NCBI GenBank assembly: GCA_963664045.2
Contig: CAXXGT010000009.1
Coordinates: 744,001-808,000 of the forward strand
Source: JAPPHA01 sp963664045
GTDB taxonomy: Bacteria; Pseudomonadota; Alphaproteobacteria; Rhodobacterales; Rhodobacteraceae
DNA length: 64,000 bases
Direction: 5' to 3'
Part shown: positions 36,099 to 44,689 of the stretch, in pieces
How positions within the stretch are numbered: position 1 is the stretch's first letter
How the letters are laid out: the number at the start of each line of letters is the position of its first letter
Notes under the pieces: generated by a model
What the model saw: the letters and a program-made list of their open reading frames with translations, nothing else
The model's database searches: none
What the model was told of the DNA's origin: nothing
Translations under genes and position numbers: made by a program

Positions 36099-37045
36099 GA
36101 ACGAATCCGCAGTCTCGGATCAATCGCCGCATACGCGACATCCACGAGAAAGTTGACCGTCACAACGGCGAAGACCAGGAGCATCACGACGCTTTCGACC
36201 ACGACGAGATCACGTTGGGTGATTCCCTGAAAGATCAGCCGCCCCAGGCCGGGAAGAAAGAACACGTTTTCGATGATGACGGCGCCCGCCAGGAGAAAGG
36301 CGAATTGCAGGCCGAGGATCGTCATGACAGGGATGAGCGCGTTGCGAAATGCGTGCCGGAACACTGTCTGCCGTTCCGAGAGACCCTTGGCCCGTGCAGT
36401 CCGGATGTAGTCCTGGCCAAGGGTTTCAAGTAGTGCGGACCTTGTAACCCTTGCCAGGATCGAACCCTGGGGAAGGGCCAGCGCGACCGCTGGCAATGTC
36501 AGGGCTTTAAGGCCTGCAAGGACCCCGGTATCCCATCCCGGAAATCCGCCCGCCGAAAACATCCGCAGGCCAATTGCGAAAACGAACACGAGCAGCATGG
36601 CGAACCAGAAGTTTGGAATCGCGATTCCCAGCTGGGTGGTCCCCATGATGCCGATGTCGGTAGCGGTTCCCCGGCGCATGGCGGCCAGGGCGCCAACCGG
36701 CAGCGCGATGATCGTTGACAGAACCAACGCGTAGATCGCCAGCGGGAGGGACACGAGGAGCCGATCGGAAACCAGTTCCGATACAGGCACCCGGTAGGTG
36801 TAGGACATCCCGAAATCCCCGGTGAGCATTCCGGTGGTCCAGTCGGCGTAGCGGATGACCGGGTTCCGTGTCAGTCCGAGTTCATCCCGTAGCGCAGCGA
36901 CGGTTTCTTCGGACGCGTTAAGGCCGAGCATGAAAGCTGCAGGATCACCCGGAACGATCTCGATGACCGCAAATATGATGATACTTGCGGCAAGAAGACT
37001 CAGGATCAGGGACAACAGCCGGGCCAGGAGAAAGCGGATCATCAA
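36095..37045 (-). CDS. Dipeptide-type ABC permease (DppB-like)
   Basis: A 316-residue membrane protein of the DppB class, with the N-terminal segment RFLLARLLSLILSLLAASII, GDPAAFMLG near residue 35, and the conserved loop YIRTARAKGLSERQTVFRHAFRNA in its EAA region (core RTARAKGLSERQTV). It pairs with the DppC-like permease. It is separated from its binding-protein gene by about 210 bases that contain a stem-loop. Confidence 0.95.
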   Translation of the reverse strand: MMIRFLLARLLSLILSLLAASIIIFAVIEIVPGDPAAFMLGLNASEETVAALRDELGLTRNPVIRYADWTTGMLTGDFGMSYTYRVPVSELVSDRLLVSLPLAIYALVLSTIIALPVGALAAMRRGTATDIGIMGTTQLGIAIPNFWFAMLLVFVFAIGLRMFSAGGFPGWDTGVLAGLKALTLPAVALALPQGSILARVTRSALLETLGQDYIRTARAKGLSERQTVFRHAFRNALIPVMTILGLQFAFLLAGAVIIENVFFLPGLGRLIFQGITQRDLVVVESVVMLLVFAVVTVNFLVDVAYAAIDPRLRIRS

Positions 37046-37204
37046 CGTGTTCCGAGTTTCGGGTCGCTTGCGCGTGCGTCGAACTATGCCGGCATGGCCG
37101 GTGGCCTGCCGTCAATTTGCCTCAACACGCCGGCAAGACGAATCGCATACCGGGTTTCTGCCGACGTGCGCCCGGGTCCTGCACGTCCGGAGCGTGGCAA
37201 GAAA

Positions 37205-37236
37205 GGGCGGCGGCGTGCTGGTCGGGGCCGCCACCC
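37205..37236 (-). promoter_or_regulatory. Stem-loop after the peptide-binding-protein gene
   Basis: Ten-base arms GGGTGGCGGC and GCCGCCGCCC on the transcribed strand (one G-U pair) with a 12-base loop lie about 20 bases past the binding-protein stop, followed by TTTCTT. A leaky terminator or processing hairpin is likely. Confidence 0.6.
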
Positions 37237-37256
37237 TGGCAGGGATATCCCAACCC

Positions 37257-38741
37257 TTAGTCCGACCAGCTGACACCCGTCAGGTCATTGGCCTGGGTTG
37301 GAGCGTTTCGCCACAATCCATTGATCTTGGCATCGGCAACACCGGTTTTCGGCAACTGGAACAGGAATCCGTTGACGTAGTCGTCCGAAATGATCGTTTG
37401 CAGACGATGCGCCAACTCCGTCCGGGCCGCCGGATCGGCCGTGACATCGTACTCTTTCATCAAGGCCTGGAACTCAGGGTTGTCGTATTGAAAATAGTAG
37501 TCGGGCCTGGCGTAGATGTTGATGTCGCTGGGTTCCGTATGGCTTACGATGGTCAGGTCGTAGTCCTTGTTTCGGAACACCTGTTCCAGCCATTGCGCCC
37601 ATTCGAGATTGCTGATTTCCGTGTCGATCCCGACAGCACGGAGTTGTGCCGCGATGATTTCGCCGCCGCGGCGCGCATAGGCGGGAGGAGGAAGCATCAG
37701 CCGCAACTCGATCCCGTCTCCGTGACCGGCTTCGGCCAGAAGTGAGCGGGCCATGTCCGGGTCGTGGGCGGAGTTGCCCGTGAGGTCCAGGTAGTCCGGA
37801 TTGTGGGGTGCGAAGTGCGTTCCGATCGGGGTGCCGTATCCGAACATCGCACCATCGATGATTTCCGCCCTGTTGATCGCGTGGGCAATCGCCTTGCGGA
37901 CGCGAACGTCTGAAAGCAGTTCCGCCTTGTTGTTGGTCGAGAGGATCGTCTCGCCTTCCGTCGAACCGATGATCACCGTGAATCGCGGGTCGGCCTCGAA
38001 CTGTGCCAGTGTTTCCTGTGCCGGGAAGTTCGGGAACGCGTTGATGTCACCGGCCATCATCGCGGCAAACGCCGCGGTCGGATCGGAGATGAACTTGAAG
38101 GCGGCGCTTTCAAGCGCAACAGGCTCACCCCAGTAATCCGCATTGCGAACAATCCTGACCTGGTCTCCCTGAACCCATTCCCGGAAAGTGAACGGTCCGG
38201 TCCCGACCGGATGTGTCGCGGCAGAATCGACGGTTTCGGGTGCAACGATGACTGCGTCTCCCCATGCCATCTTGGTTATGAACCCTCCGTCGGGATTACT
38301 CAGCGTTACCTGAACGGTATGAGGATCGAGGACCGAGACATCGGCGATTCCGGCGAACAGCGCCTTCTGGGCGTTGGTCGAGTCATCGGCACGCGCGCGG
38401 TCGAGCGAGAACTTGACATCCTCGGCATCAAACGTGGTTCCGTCATGAAAGGTCACACCTTGACGCAGTTGGAAGGTATAGACCGTTCCGTCGTCAGAGA
38501 TGTCCCATGACGCGGCGAGCGCGGGACGGACCGAACCATCGGCCTGAAATCGCGTCAATCCCTCGAAAATGTTGGCGTAAACGACTTCGTCGATTGCGGC
38601 CGCGGCGCCTCCCGTAGGGTCAAGATTTGGTGGCTCAAGCTGCATTCCGATTGTTATCGTCGTGTTTTCCGCCTGGGCCCCCACGATTAGTGATGCAGAG
38701 ATCAGGAACCCCGCAACAGTTGCATTCATTGCCTTGAACAT
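37257..38741 (-). CDS. Peptide/substrate-binding protein of a dipeptide-type ABC transporter
   Basis: A 494-residue SBP_bac_5 family protein with a Sec signal (MNATVAGFLISASLIVGAQA, cleaved near AQA-EN). The mature part contains the family's opening LEPPNLDPTGGAAAAIDEVV, YTFQLRQGVTFHDGTTFDAEDV and the ligand-pocket region KAIAHAINRAEII. It is periplasmic and delivers peptides or a peptide-like or opine-like ligand to the downstream permeases. It is the first transporter gene after the M20 peptidase. Confidence 0.93.
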   Translation of the reverse strand: MFKAMNATVAGFLISASLIVGAQAENTTITIGMQLEPPNLDPTGGAAAAIDEVVYANIFEGLTRFQADGSVRPALAASWDISDDGTVYTFQLRQGVTFHDGTTFDAEDVKFSLDRARADDSTNAQKALFAGIADVSVLDPHTVQVTLSNPDGGFITKMAWGDAVIVAPETVDSAATHPVGTGPFTFREWVQGDQVRIVRNADYWGEPVALESAAFKFISDPTAAFAAMMAGDINAFPNFPAQETLAQFEADPRFTVIIGSTEGETILSTNNKAELLSDVRVRKAIAHAINRAEIIDGAMFGYGTPIGTHFAPHNPDYLDLTGNSAHDPDMARSLLAEAGHGDGIELRLMLPPPAYARRGGEIIAAQLRAVGIDTEISNLEWAQWLEQVFRNKDYDLTIVSHTEPSDINIYARPDYYFQYDNPEFQALMKEYDVTADPAARTELAHRLQTIISDDYVNGFLFQLPKTGVADAKINGLWRNAPTQANDLTGVSWSD

Positions 38742-38784
38742 TTCGATTTCCTCCGTGCCTTGATTAAGTCAACGATCAGGTGGT

Positions 38785-40074
38785 TCACTCCCGGCCGTTC
38801 GAGAGCAGTGCGGCCAGTGAGACTGACATGATGCATGCACTATCAACCATGTCGTCAATTCCGATCCACTCATCGGGCTGATGGGCGAGATCGAGAATAC
38901 CGGGACCATAGGCAATACAGTTCTTCATTCTGCCGATCCGGTCAATATGCTTCTGGTCGTAGGTTCCGGGGGACACGACGAATTCCGGCTTGCGGCCGAG
39001 TACCCGGTGAATGGCGTCACTGACCGTTGTAACGACCGGGGCATCCTCGTCGGCCATGACCGGAAGCACTTCGAAAACGTCCCGGAGCGCGTAGTCGAAT
39101 CCTGGCCTTTCCCGGCGCAGGCGCCCGAGGATTTCACTGATCTCCGTCTTGACCTCGATCAGGCTTTCCTCGAACAGGAATCGTCGATCTATGACCATGC
39201 GGCACCGGTCCGGGACACAAGGTGCCGGAAGTCCGTCAAAATCAACTTCCTGCTCCGGTTCTCCGCCATGAATCGCATTGATGTTGAGTGTCGACTGTCG
39301 GGCGCCGACCGGGACGACCGGCATGGCTGTCGACTTTTTCGTCAGTGCCGGAAATAAATCGGTTTCGAACGCGTCAAGCACGGCGCCCATGTGCCGAACC
39401 GCACAGTCGCCGAGAAACGGCATAGAGCCGTGCGCGATTCGGCCCCGCGTCTCGATCTCCGCCCACCAGACTCCCCTGTGTCCGAGGCAGATCCGATCCT
39501 TGTTGAGAGGTTCGGGAATGATCACGTGCTGGACGCGTTCGGGACTGAACCATCCATTTTGCGCCAGCCAGGCGACACCGCCGTAACCGCCGGTCTCCTC
39601 ATCGGCTGTCGCGGAAATTTCGACTGTACCACGGAAATCGGGCACGAGTTGAACAAAGGTCTCTGCAGCAACGATAGCGGCGGCAAGGCCTCCTTTCATG
39701 TCGCAGGTACCCCGACCGTAGATCCGCCCGTCGACGACCTCGCCCGCAAACGGGTCCCTGGTCCAGTCCTGCCCTACGGCGACGACATCCGTATGGCCGT
39801 TGAAGTGAACGCATGGCCCGGGGTGCGCTCCGTCGCGGCGTGCGACGATGTTCCAGCGGGGAAAACGATCGGAATCACCGGGAGATCCGCGGGCACGGTG
39901 CAATTCGACCTCAAATCCACTTCGTTCAAATCGTTTCCGAAGGAATTGGCAGATGTCAAGGTAGTTGCCACCAGGCGGGTTGAGGGTCGGAATGGCCACC
40001 AGATCCCGGGTCAGTTCGACCAGGGCGTCACGTCTGCCTCCGACCTCGTCAAGCAATCGATCGGTGTCAATCAT
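38785..40074 (-). CDS. M20-family metallopeptidase (ArgE/DapE/CPG2-like)
   Basis: A 429-residue enzyme with the M20 metal-ligand motifs HFNGHTDVVAVG (first His and catalytic Asp), YGRGTCDMKGG (bridging Asp), TADEETGGYGG (catalytic and ligand Glu) and the late His in DLAHQPDEW; the dimerisation domain lies around residues 190-310. It hydrolyses an N-acyl amino acid or small peptide in the cytoplasm. It is the first gene of the leftward cluster, 44 bases before the binding-protein gene, and probably processes the transported compound. Confidence 0.93.
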   Translation of the reverse strand: MIDTDRLLDEVGGRRDALVELTRDLVAIPTLNPPGGNYLDICQFLRKRFERSGFEVELHRARGSPGDSDRFPRWNIVARRDGAHPGPCVHFNGHTDVVAVGQDWTRDPFAGEVVDGRIYGRGTCDMKGGLAAAIVAAETFVQLVPDFRGTVEISATADEETGGYGGVAWLAQNGWFSPERVQHVIIPEPLNKDRICLGHRGVWWAEIETRGRIAHGSMPFLGDCAVRHMGAVLDAFETDLFPALTKKSTAMPVVPVGARQSTLNINAIHGGEPEQEVDFDGLPAPCVPDRCRMVIDRRFLFEESLIEVKTEISEILGRLRRERPGFDYALRDVFEVLPVMADEDAPVVTTVSDAIHRVLGRKPEFVVSPGTYDQKHIDRIGRMKNCIAYGPGILDLAHQPDEWIGIDDMVDSACIMSVSLAALLSNGRE

Positions 40075-40245
40075 GGGTGAGACTCGTAGCCCCCATCTGT
40101 TTGCGGCCCAGCTTGATGCCGTGAGCGCGAGAGGTCAATTGGCAAATGCCGCATTGCCGTTTTCAGTGACCGGCGACACCCGGCGACACGCAAGCGGCTT
40201 GAAGTTCAAGGAGCCGGGGAATACACATGAGTGTCCCGTCGGAAC

Positions 40246-40333
40246 GGAGAGGTGGCAGAGTGGTCGATTGCGGCGGTCTTGAAAACCGTTGACGTGTGAG
40301 CGTCCCAGGGTTCGAATCCCTGTCTCTCCGCCA
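40246..40333 (+). tRNA. tRNA-Ser(UGA), CCA encoded
   Basis: An 88-nt tRNA beginning GGAGAGGTGGCAGAGTGG. The 7-bp acceptor stem pairs GGAGAGG with TCTCTCC; the anticodon loop CTTGAAA gives anticodon UGA, a serine-type long variable arm is present, the T-arm is GGTTCGAATCC, and the 3' CCA is genomic. Accessory sequence begins right after it, so it is a plausible island attachment site. Confidence 0.96.
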
Positions 40334-40559
40334 GTCCAAAACATGAGCGCGAACGTCGTTCTCCACCGACTCCACACCATTTGAAGCCACCAGATCCGTC
40401 GGCAACATGTTTCTTCTCCCATGATCCGAACTTCGCGTTCGGAAGCCTTGGCGCGCCACACAAGAGCGCGAAGAAGATCATGCCGATAGCCGCCGCCTCA
40501 ACTCCGCATCCGGCAACGGGCGATCCCTGGCGTTCCGCACGGAAGCGGGGCTCGACGTC

Positions 40560-40826
40560 GTGCGGTCTTTCGAGGTCGTACGTGAGATCGCGTTAATGCC
40601 GCAACTGGGTGAACCTGATCTCCCACAGTCGTCAGTAAACGTGGACGACGCCTATTTCGGGGACCGCCGCAACACCGATACAAATACGGCTTCAGATGCC
40701 GTCTCGGAAATGTGGCTCAAGGTCCGTCGCGCCAATCGCCTTGTGATCGTGACTTGCTGTTTCGACTATCGCAATCTGGATGCGGTTTGTGCCGATTTTC
40801 GTACAGGCCGGGCAGCCCAACTGTGA
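40560..40826 (+). CDS. Hypothetical protein downstream of tRNA-Ser
   Basis: An 88-residue ORF from GTG 40560, with VNVDDAYFGDRRNTDTNT and a hydrophobic C-terminal strand ANRLVIVTCCFDYRN. I recognise no family. Its stop overlaps the GTG of the next small ORF, which supports coupled translation, but both could be shadows of decayed sequence next to the tRNA. Confidence 0.3.
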   Translation: MRSFEVVREIALMPQLGEPDLPQSSVNVDDAYFGDRRNTDTNTASDAVSEMWLKVRRANRLVIVTCCFDYRNLDAVCADFRTGRAAQL

Positions 40827-41023
40827 CGCCCGTTTGCGTCGCCTGTCTGTCGTCCGATGGCAGGAATGTGACAACGAGCGATGTACTCTTGCGGCTCTTG
40901 CAGAAGGCTGACCAACCTGTTTCCATGAGCAGCCTTACGGCTACGTTTCCGACCAAAGCAAAACCGAAGATTGAAAGGGCGATCTATCGCTTGCTGCAGA
41001 GAGGATTCATGCAGGCGGTCTGA
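40823..41023 (+). CDS. Hypothetical small winged-helix-like protein
   Basis: A 66-residue ORF from GTG 40823 overlapping the previous stop. TTSDVLLRLLQKADQPVSMS followed by KPKIERAIYRLLQRGFMQAV has the helix-helix-recognition-helix pattern of a short winged-helix DNA-binding domain. No family name can be given. A larger antisense open frame covers it, but only the far N-terminus of that frame looks like protein. Confidence 0.35.
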   Translation: MTPVCVACLSSDGRNVTTSDVLLRLLQKADQPVSMSSLTATFPTKAKPKIERAIYRLLQRGFMQAV

Positions 41024-41223
41024 TCGAGTTTTTATTTTGAGCCTGGGCCGTCCGGTCGGCAGCCGGGAACCGCGCACCGCCGGGACGTCGACGGCGCGTT
41101 GATATTCGTCGGTCGGGACTGGCCGAGGCGCCGGGCAGCCCGGAGGACACACCGGATCCAGGAGAGGCCTTGTTGGCGGAAACCTGTGCGAGGGCTGCGG
41201 CCATCGAGCGCCGGCCGTCACCC

Positions 41224-41548
41224 GGGGCCAGGCTGGCGAGGTAGACGAGGGCCGGGTTGCGGTCGGCGGGCAGCCTGGCGGCCGGGAGAAGGGCCGGAAC
41301 CGGAGGGGCAGGGGATTCCGTCTTGCCCGTGCCTGGTCAGCCAGGGTCCGAAGAATGTCAAGCATGTCCTCATGGGCATCGCTGCCGCGCAGCACCCGGT
41401 AACGGGACCCGTCAATGGCTTCGCGCCAGGGCAACCTGCCGCTTCGTTTCGCCTTTCGAAGGGCGTCGCGGAACGTCTTCGGCGGCACTCCATGCTCGCG
41501 GGCCAACTCGGCCGCAGATTCGATATTTCCCCCGCGCATATGCAGCAT
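41224..41548 (-). CDS. Hypothetical protein with helix-turn-helix-like N-terminus
   Basis: From 41548 leftward, the first 85 residues are protein-like: ESAAELAREHGVPPKTFRDA resembles a helix-turn-helix, then SDAHEDMLDILRTLADQA. After about residue 85 the open frame (to 40766) becomes Pro/Arg-rich and overlaps other ORFs, which suggests a frameshift or a truncated gene. The true end is therefore uncertain and I give the supported portion only. Confidence 0.3.
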
Positions 41549-41797
41549 TCCTTCCGTGGCAAGCAGTTGCGGTAATGAGCATTACCATAGCCGGTTTCGA
41601 GGGGTTTCAAGGTGTCCCGGAGCCCGTGAATTGACCGGTGACAGCCGGCGCACAGGTCGCCGACGCCATGTGCTAGGGCCTCTGGCAATCGATCACCAAA
41701 GGATTTCAAAGAGCAGAAAGATGGATCCGCAGATGATCCCTGTCCAATAGAGCTCAATTAGGAACTGAAAAATTTCTCGCCCATTTTTTGTGTCGCT

Positions 41798-42151
41798 CTA
41801 TCCGCCCAGTCTGCCACCTGCTCCATGATTCTGACCATGCCATTTATTTCCGATTGCCACCGCGTTTTCTTCGTCCTGTCTCTCGCCTGACTGGCCGGCT
41901 CGGCTTTGTCCATGATAGACCGTGATAAGCAGGCCGTCCGCGACGACGGCCTGCTTGCCGGTCGACCGCTCCAGCGTTGCGATTTGTTTCTTGAGTCCCC
42001 AGATGAGCCGCGCCGCATCCTGCTTCATGAGCATGAACCGGTCCGGGCTGATTCCGGTGCCGTGGGCAATCAGAGTATCGAGGTCGGACCTGCAAATACA
42101 GCGTTGCGACATCCTCGCTTCACCATGGCCCGTAATGGCGATGCTTGTCAT
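41798..42151 (-). CDS. Small DUF4258-like protein in an operon with an XRE regulator
   Basis: A 117-residue protein. The first 80 residues (ITGHGEARMSQRCICRSDLD, then RLIWGLKKQIATLERSTGKQ and VVADGLLITVYHG) have the H-x-x-x-R-x-x-R and VxD-x-x-xITxY pattern of DUF4258-like proteins, which are often toxin-like partners of small regulators. The tail is polar and may be a frameshift product. It starts inside the stop of the XRE gene (ATGA), so the pair is translationally coupled; a toxin-antitoxin-like pairing is possible but unproven. Confidence 0.5.
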   Translation of the reverse strand: MTSIAITGHGEARMSQRCICRSDLDTLIAHGTGISPDRFMLMKQDAARLIWGLKKQIATLERSTGKQAVVADGLLITVYHGQSRAGQSGERQDEENAVAIGNKWHGQNHGAGGRLGG

Positions 42152-43155
42152 CGCGTGTTCCTCTCCTGCGAAGCGGCCGCGACGGTATCCGAGACATCAT
42201 GGAATACTGACTCTCCGAACATTTCGAGCACTTCGCGTTTGGATGCTTCCTCGGCTTCAGCCAGCGCATCCTGGAGCCATTGTCGATAACTGGCCTCGTC
42301 CCGCTTCCGCCTTGTACCGAGGCACTCGCCGAGGTCGATCCCACCACACCAGATATGGTACAGGATTTCACTCCCTTTTTCATCCTCCGTAATTCCTGTT
42401 AGTTTACGCAGGGTGTCATCGGCTATCCGATAATTGTCGAACGTGTCCCCGCCCCAGGATTCGATAGAGGTTGCGGCGTCCTGCGGCAGCCCTTCTGCAA
42501 GGCTGCGAACGAAATGAACGAAAGGTCCTTCGTCGTCGTCGTCCCGAAATTCATATTTCATTAGGCTTCCGAATAGGTCCCGCGCGCGGAGAGACATTTC
42601 CTCCTGCTCCAGAATTTCATCGGCGGACGTGCTGCGGGCGGTGATTATGCCGCCGAGATGCGCCGATTTTTCCCCCAGCCTCCGGTCGGCTTCGTCCTGC
42701 ATAGCGTAAAACTCATCGAGGCGCCGACGACCTTCCAGCAGGCTCCGTTCCGCGACGATGTGAAAGAGCAGCGGGGCGATGTCCAGCACGTCTTTCGGTT
42801 GGGTGCCGTAACGCTCAGCCACGAGAAGTAGCGCTGGCGGAACATGGCGTGAGACCCATCGCTGCATCCGCGTGATGCCGAACGGCCGCGGAGTTGCCTC
42901 CTGGCTGGGTGGCGTTGTTGGCGCATCCCACTCGACGCCGAGCGCCTCGCACAAAGGCTTACGGAGATGTGCCCGCACACGGCACACCTCGCCACGGTCC
43001 CACCGGCACGCCTCGCCACGGTCCCACCGGCACACCGAGTCCTTGGTGCAACCGATCCTTTTGGCGAGCTGTTCCTGGGTGAAGCCCCGGTTCCCGTTCG
43101 CCCGTTTGCGGGCCGTCTTGAGGGCTGCCGGACAAAGAGCGTCTATTTCTACCAT
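42148..43155 (-). CDS. XRE-family helix-turn-helix regulator with a duplicated HTH segment
   Basis: About 335 residues. The N-terminal XRE domain contains FTQEQLAKRIGCTKDSVCRWDRGE and the remaining 250 residues form an uncharacterised helical domain. The end of the HTH carries a tandem copy of eight residues (CRWDRGEA CRWDRGEV) from a 24-bp duplication (42987-43034). ATG 43155 is chosen since the upstream frame has no domain. It is coupled by ATGA overlap to the DUF4258-like gene and is likely to regulate that pair. Confidence 0.6.
   Translation of the reverse strand: MVEIDALCPAALKTARKRANGNRGFTQEQLAKRIGCTKDSVCRWDRGEACRWDRGEVCRVRAHLRKPLCEALGVEWDAPTTPPSQEATPRPFGITRMQRWVSRHVPPALLLVAERYGTQPKDVLDIAPLLFHIVAERSLLEGRRRLDEFYAMQDEADRRLGEKSAHLGGIITARSTSADEILEQEEMSLRARDLFGSLMKYEFRDDDDEGPFVHFVRSLAEGLPQDAATSIESWGGDTFDNYRIADDTLRKLTGITEDEKGSEILYHIWCGGIDLGECLGTRRKRDEASYRQWLQDALAEAEEASKREVLEMFGESVFHDVSDTVAAASQERNTR
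42987..43034. repeat. 24-bp tandem duplication within the XRE gene
   Basis: Unit CCTCGCCACGGTCCCACCGG plus four bases occurs twice in a row (42987-43010 and 43011-43034), differing only at the last base. It adds eight residues near the end of the helix-turn-helix without breaking the frame. Confidence 0.9.
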
Positions 43156-43815
43156 GCCGTCCTTTGATCTCCATAAACGCAGGATTTTATAAAATGGGCT
43201 ATTAATGACGACTATAAATCGCAATTTGATCGCTAAATTTCGCTATGTGATCCCAATTTCTTGTTAATAGAGCGCCTTGAATTTGCCGATAAAGTGTCGA
43301 TTCCTGTTACGATGTCCCCGTTGGTCGGCATTGCCAGGCAAGCGGTAATGCCGTTTTTCGACAGTCTGAATGGAATGGAGAAGCGAAAGGCAAGTTGAGT
43401 TTGCTCCGCGCGCACGTACATGTGGTACGCGTGGAAAAGGAACGCTATCTCGGCGCCTCGGCGGCCATGGCGTACAGTTTCCTCCAGGAATGTGGGGAAG
43501 AGTGCTGTTGGGCTCCATCGGATATAAGCGGGTTCGGGACCGATGTTGGGTTAGAGCCATTGACCTGCCCTGGCCTTGAGACCGTGGGCTGATTTCGAGT
43601 TCAGGAAACTGAACCGCTCGAGATCAGCATGTTCAGGGGGGTTGACGTAAGATCCTGCCCCTTACCGGAATCGACCCCTTCCATGGCATCCAGACTCATC
43701 GTTTCGTCTTGGCCTGCGAAGCCACCACAATTCTGCGTAACACGCAAACTTCGGCTTGATTGCATCGCAATCACTGAATAGAGTTCGCTCCAATGGGGCG
43801 GTAGAGGACATGGGC
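43156..43815. other. Stretch without a convincing gene
   Basis: About 660 bases between the leftward XRE gene and the rightward FitA-like gene. Short open frames occur on both strands (for example 43395-43592) but none shows a recognisable domain or good start. Promoters for both divergent units probably lie here. Confidence 0.5.
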
Positions 43816-44058
43816 ATGGCAAGCATCACAATCCGCAATCTGGACGACGACGTGAAGACTCGGCTTCGCATGCGGGCGGCGGGCAATGGTCACTCGATGG
43901 AGGAGGAGGCGCGGCTGATTCTACGCAAGGCGGTCGGACGGGAAGCCGAACCGAAGAACCTGGCCGCCTTCATCCAGGAGTGTTTAGCGCCCTACGGTGG
44001 CGTGGAACTCGAACTGCCGCTGCGCGAACCGATGCGCAAGCCGCCGCGCTTCGATTGA
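43816..44058 (+). CDS. FitA-like antitoxin (ribbon-helix-helix)
   Basis: An 80-residue protein whose N-terminus ASITIRNLDDDVKTRLRMRA is the ribbon-helix-helix DNA-binding domain typical of FitA/VapB-type antitoxins (strand then helix LRMRAAGNGHSMEEEAR). The C-terminus LELPLREPMRKPPRFD is the toxin-binding tail. GAGG lies about eight bases upstream of ATG 43816; a second ATG at 43810 is possible. It precedes the PIN-domain toxin by 10 bases and should neutralise it and autorepress the operon. Confidence 0.88.
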   Translation: MASITIRNLDDDVKTRLRMRAAGNGHSMEEEARLILRKAVGREAEPKNLAAFIQECLAPYGGVELELPLREPMRKPPRFD

Positions 44059-44068
44059 GGTGGCAGCG

Positions 44069-44485
44069 GTGGTAGTGATCGATACGAATGTCGTGTCCGA
44101 ACTAATGCGACCGACTCCCGATACTATGGTTGCATCGTGGGTCGCGAGACGTGCGACATCAAGCCTGCACCTTACGGCGATCAGTGAGGCGGAAATGCGC
44201 TTTGGCCTGACGATTATGCCTCCGGGGAGGCGCCGCGACGGATTGGTGGAAGTGTTGGAGCGGATATTGCGCATCGGCTTCGCCAACCGCATTCTTCCTT
44301 TCGACAGCGCCGCCGCATCCGCCTGTGCGGAGATAGCCGCCGCCCGGCAGGCAATGGGCAGGCCGATACCGGAAGCCGACTGTCAAATCGCGGCCATCGC
44401 CCGCTCACGCGGCATGGCGGTGGTGACGCGGAACGTGCACGACTTCGAAGACGCGGGCATCGACGTGATCGATCCTTGGATGTAG
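44069..44485 (+). CDS. FitB-like PIN-domain toxin
   Basis: A 138-residue PIN-domain ribonuclease. The first acidic cluster is VIDTNVVSELMRP (catalytic Asp), then SEAEMRFGL (Glu), and PEADCQIAAIARSRG with the following TRNVHDF (Asp clusters), the FitB arrangement. GTG 44069 is chosen because GAGGTG lies just upstream; GTG 44075 is an alternative. It is paired with the FitA-like antitoxin and should cleave RNA when free. Confidence 0.88.
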   Translation: MVVIDTNVVSELMRPTPDTMVASWVARRATSSLHLTAISEAEMRFGLTIMPPGRRRDGLVEVLERILRIGFANRILPFDSAAASACAEIAAARQAMGRPIPEADCQIAAIARSRGMAVVTRNVHDFEDAGIDVIDPWM

Positions 44486-44689
44486 CGACCTGCAATCAGT
44501 GCGCCATGGAAAGGCGCATTCTCGGCCCTAACCCAACAGCTATCAATAGGCGTCCATTACGTTGAATTCAACGTAATGGACGTATTGTCGAATCAATCGT
44601 GATGTTGAGTCGAGGCGACCAAGCAGCTGGAATCAAAGGATTCCGGCTGCCATTTCCTTGACATAACGGATTGTCTGCCGGGGTGTTAA

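Noticed and set aside
40766..41223. Downstream extension of the HTH-like ORF at 41548
   Set aside because: Becomes Pro/Arg-rich low-complexity sequence and overlaps better supported small ORFs on the other strand.
42987..43034. Tandem repeat considered as a CRISPR-like array
   Set aside because: Only two adjacent 24-bp units without spacers; it is an in-frame coding duplication.
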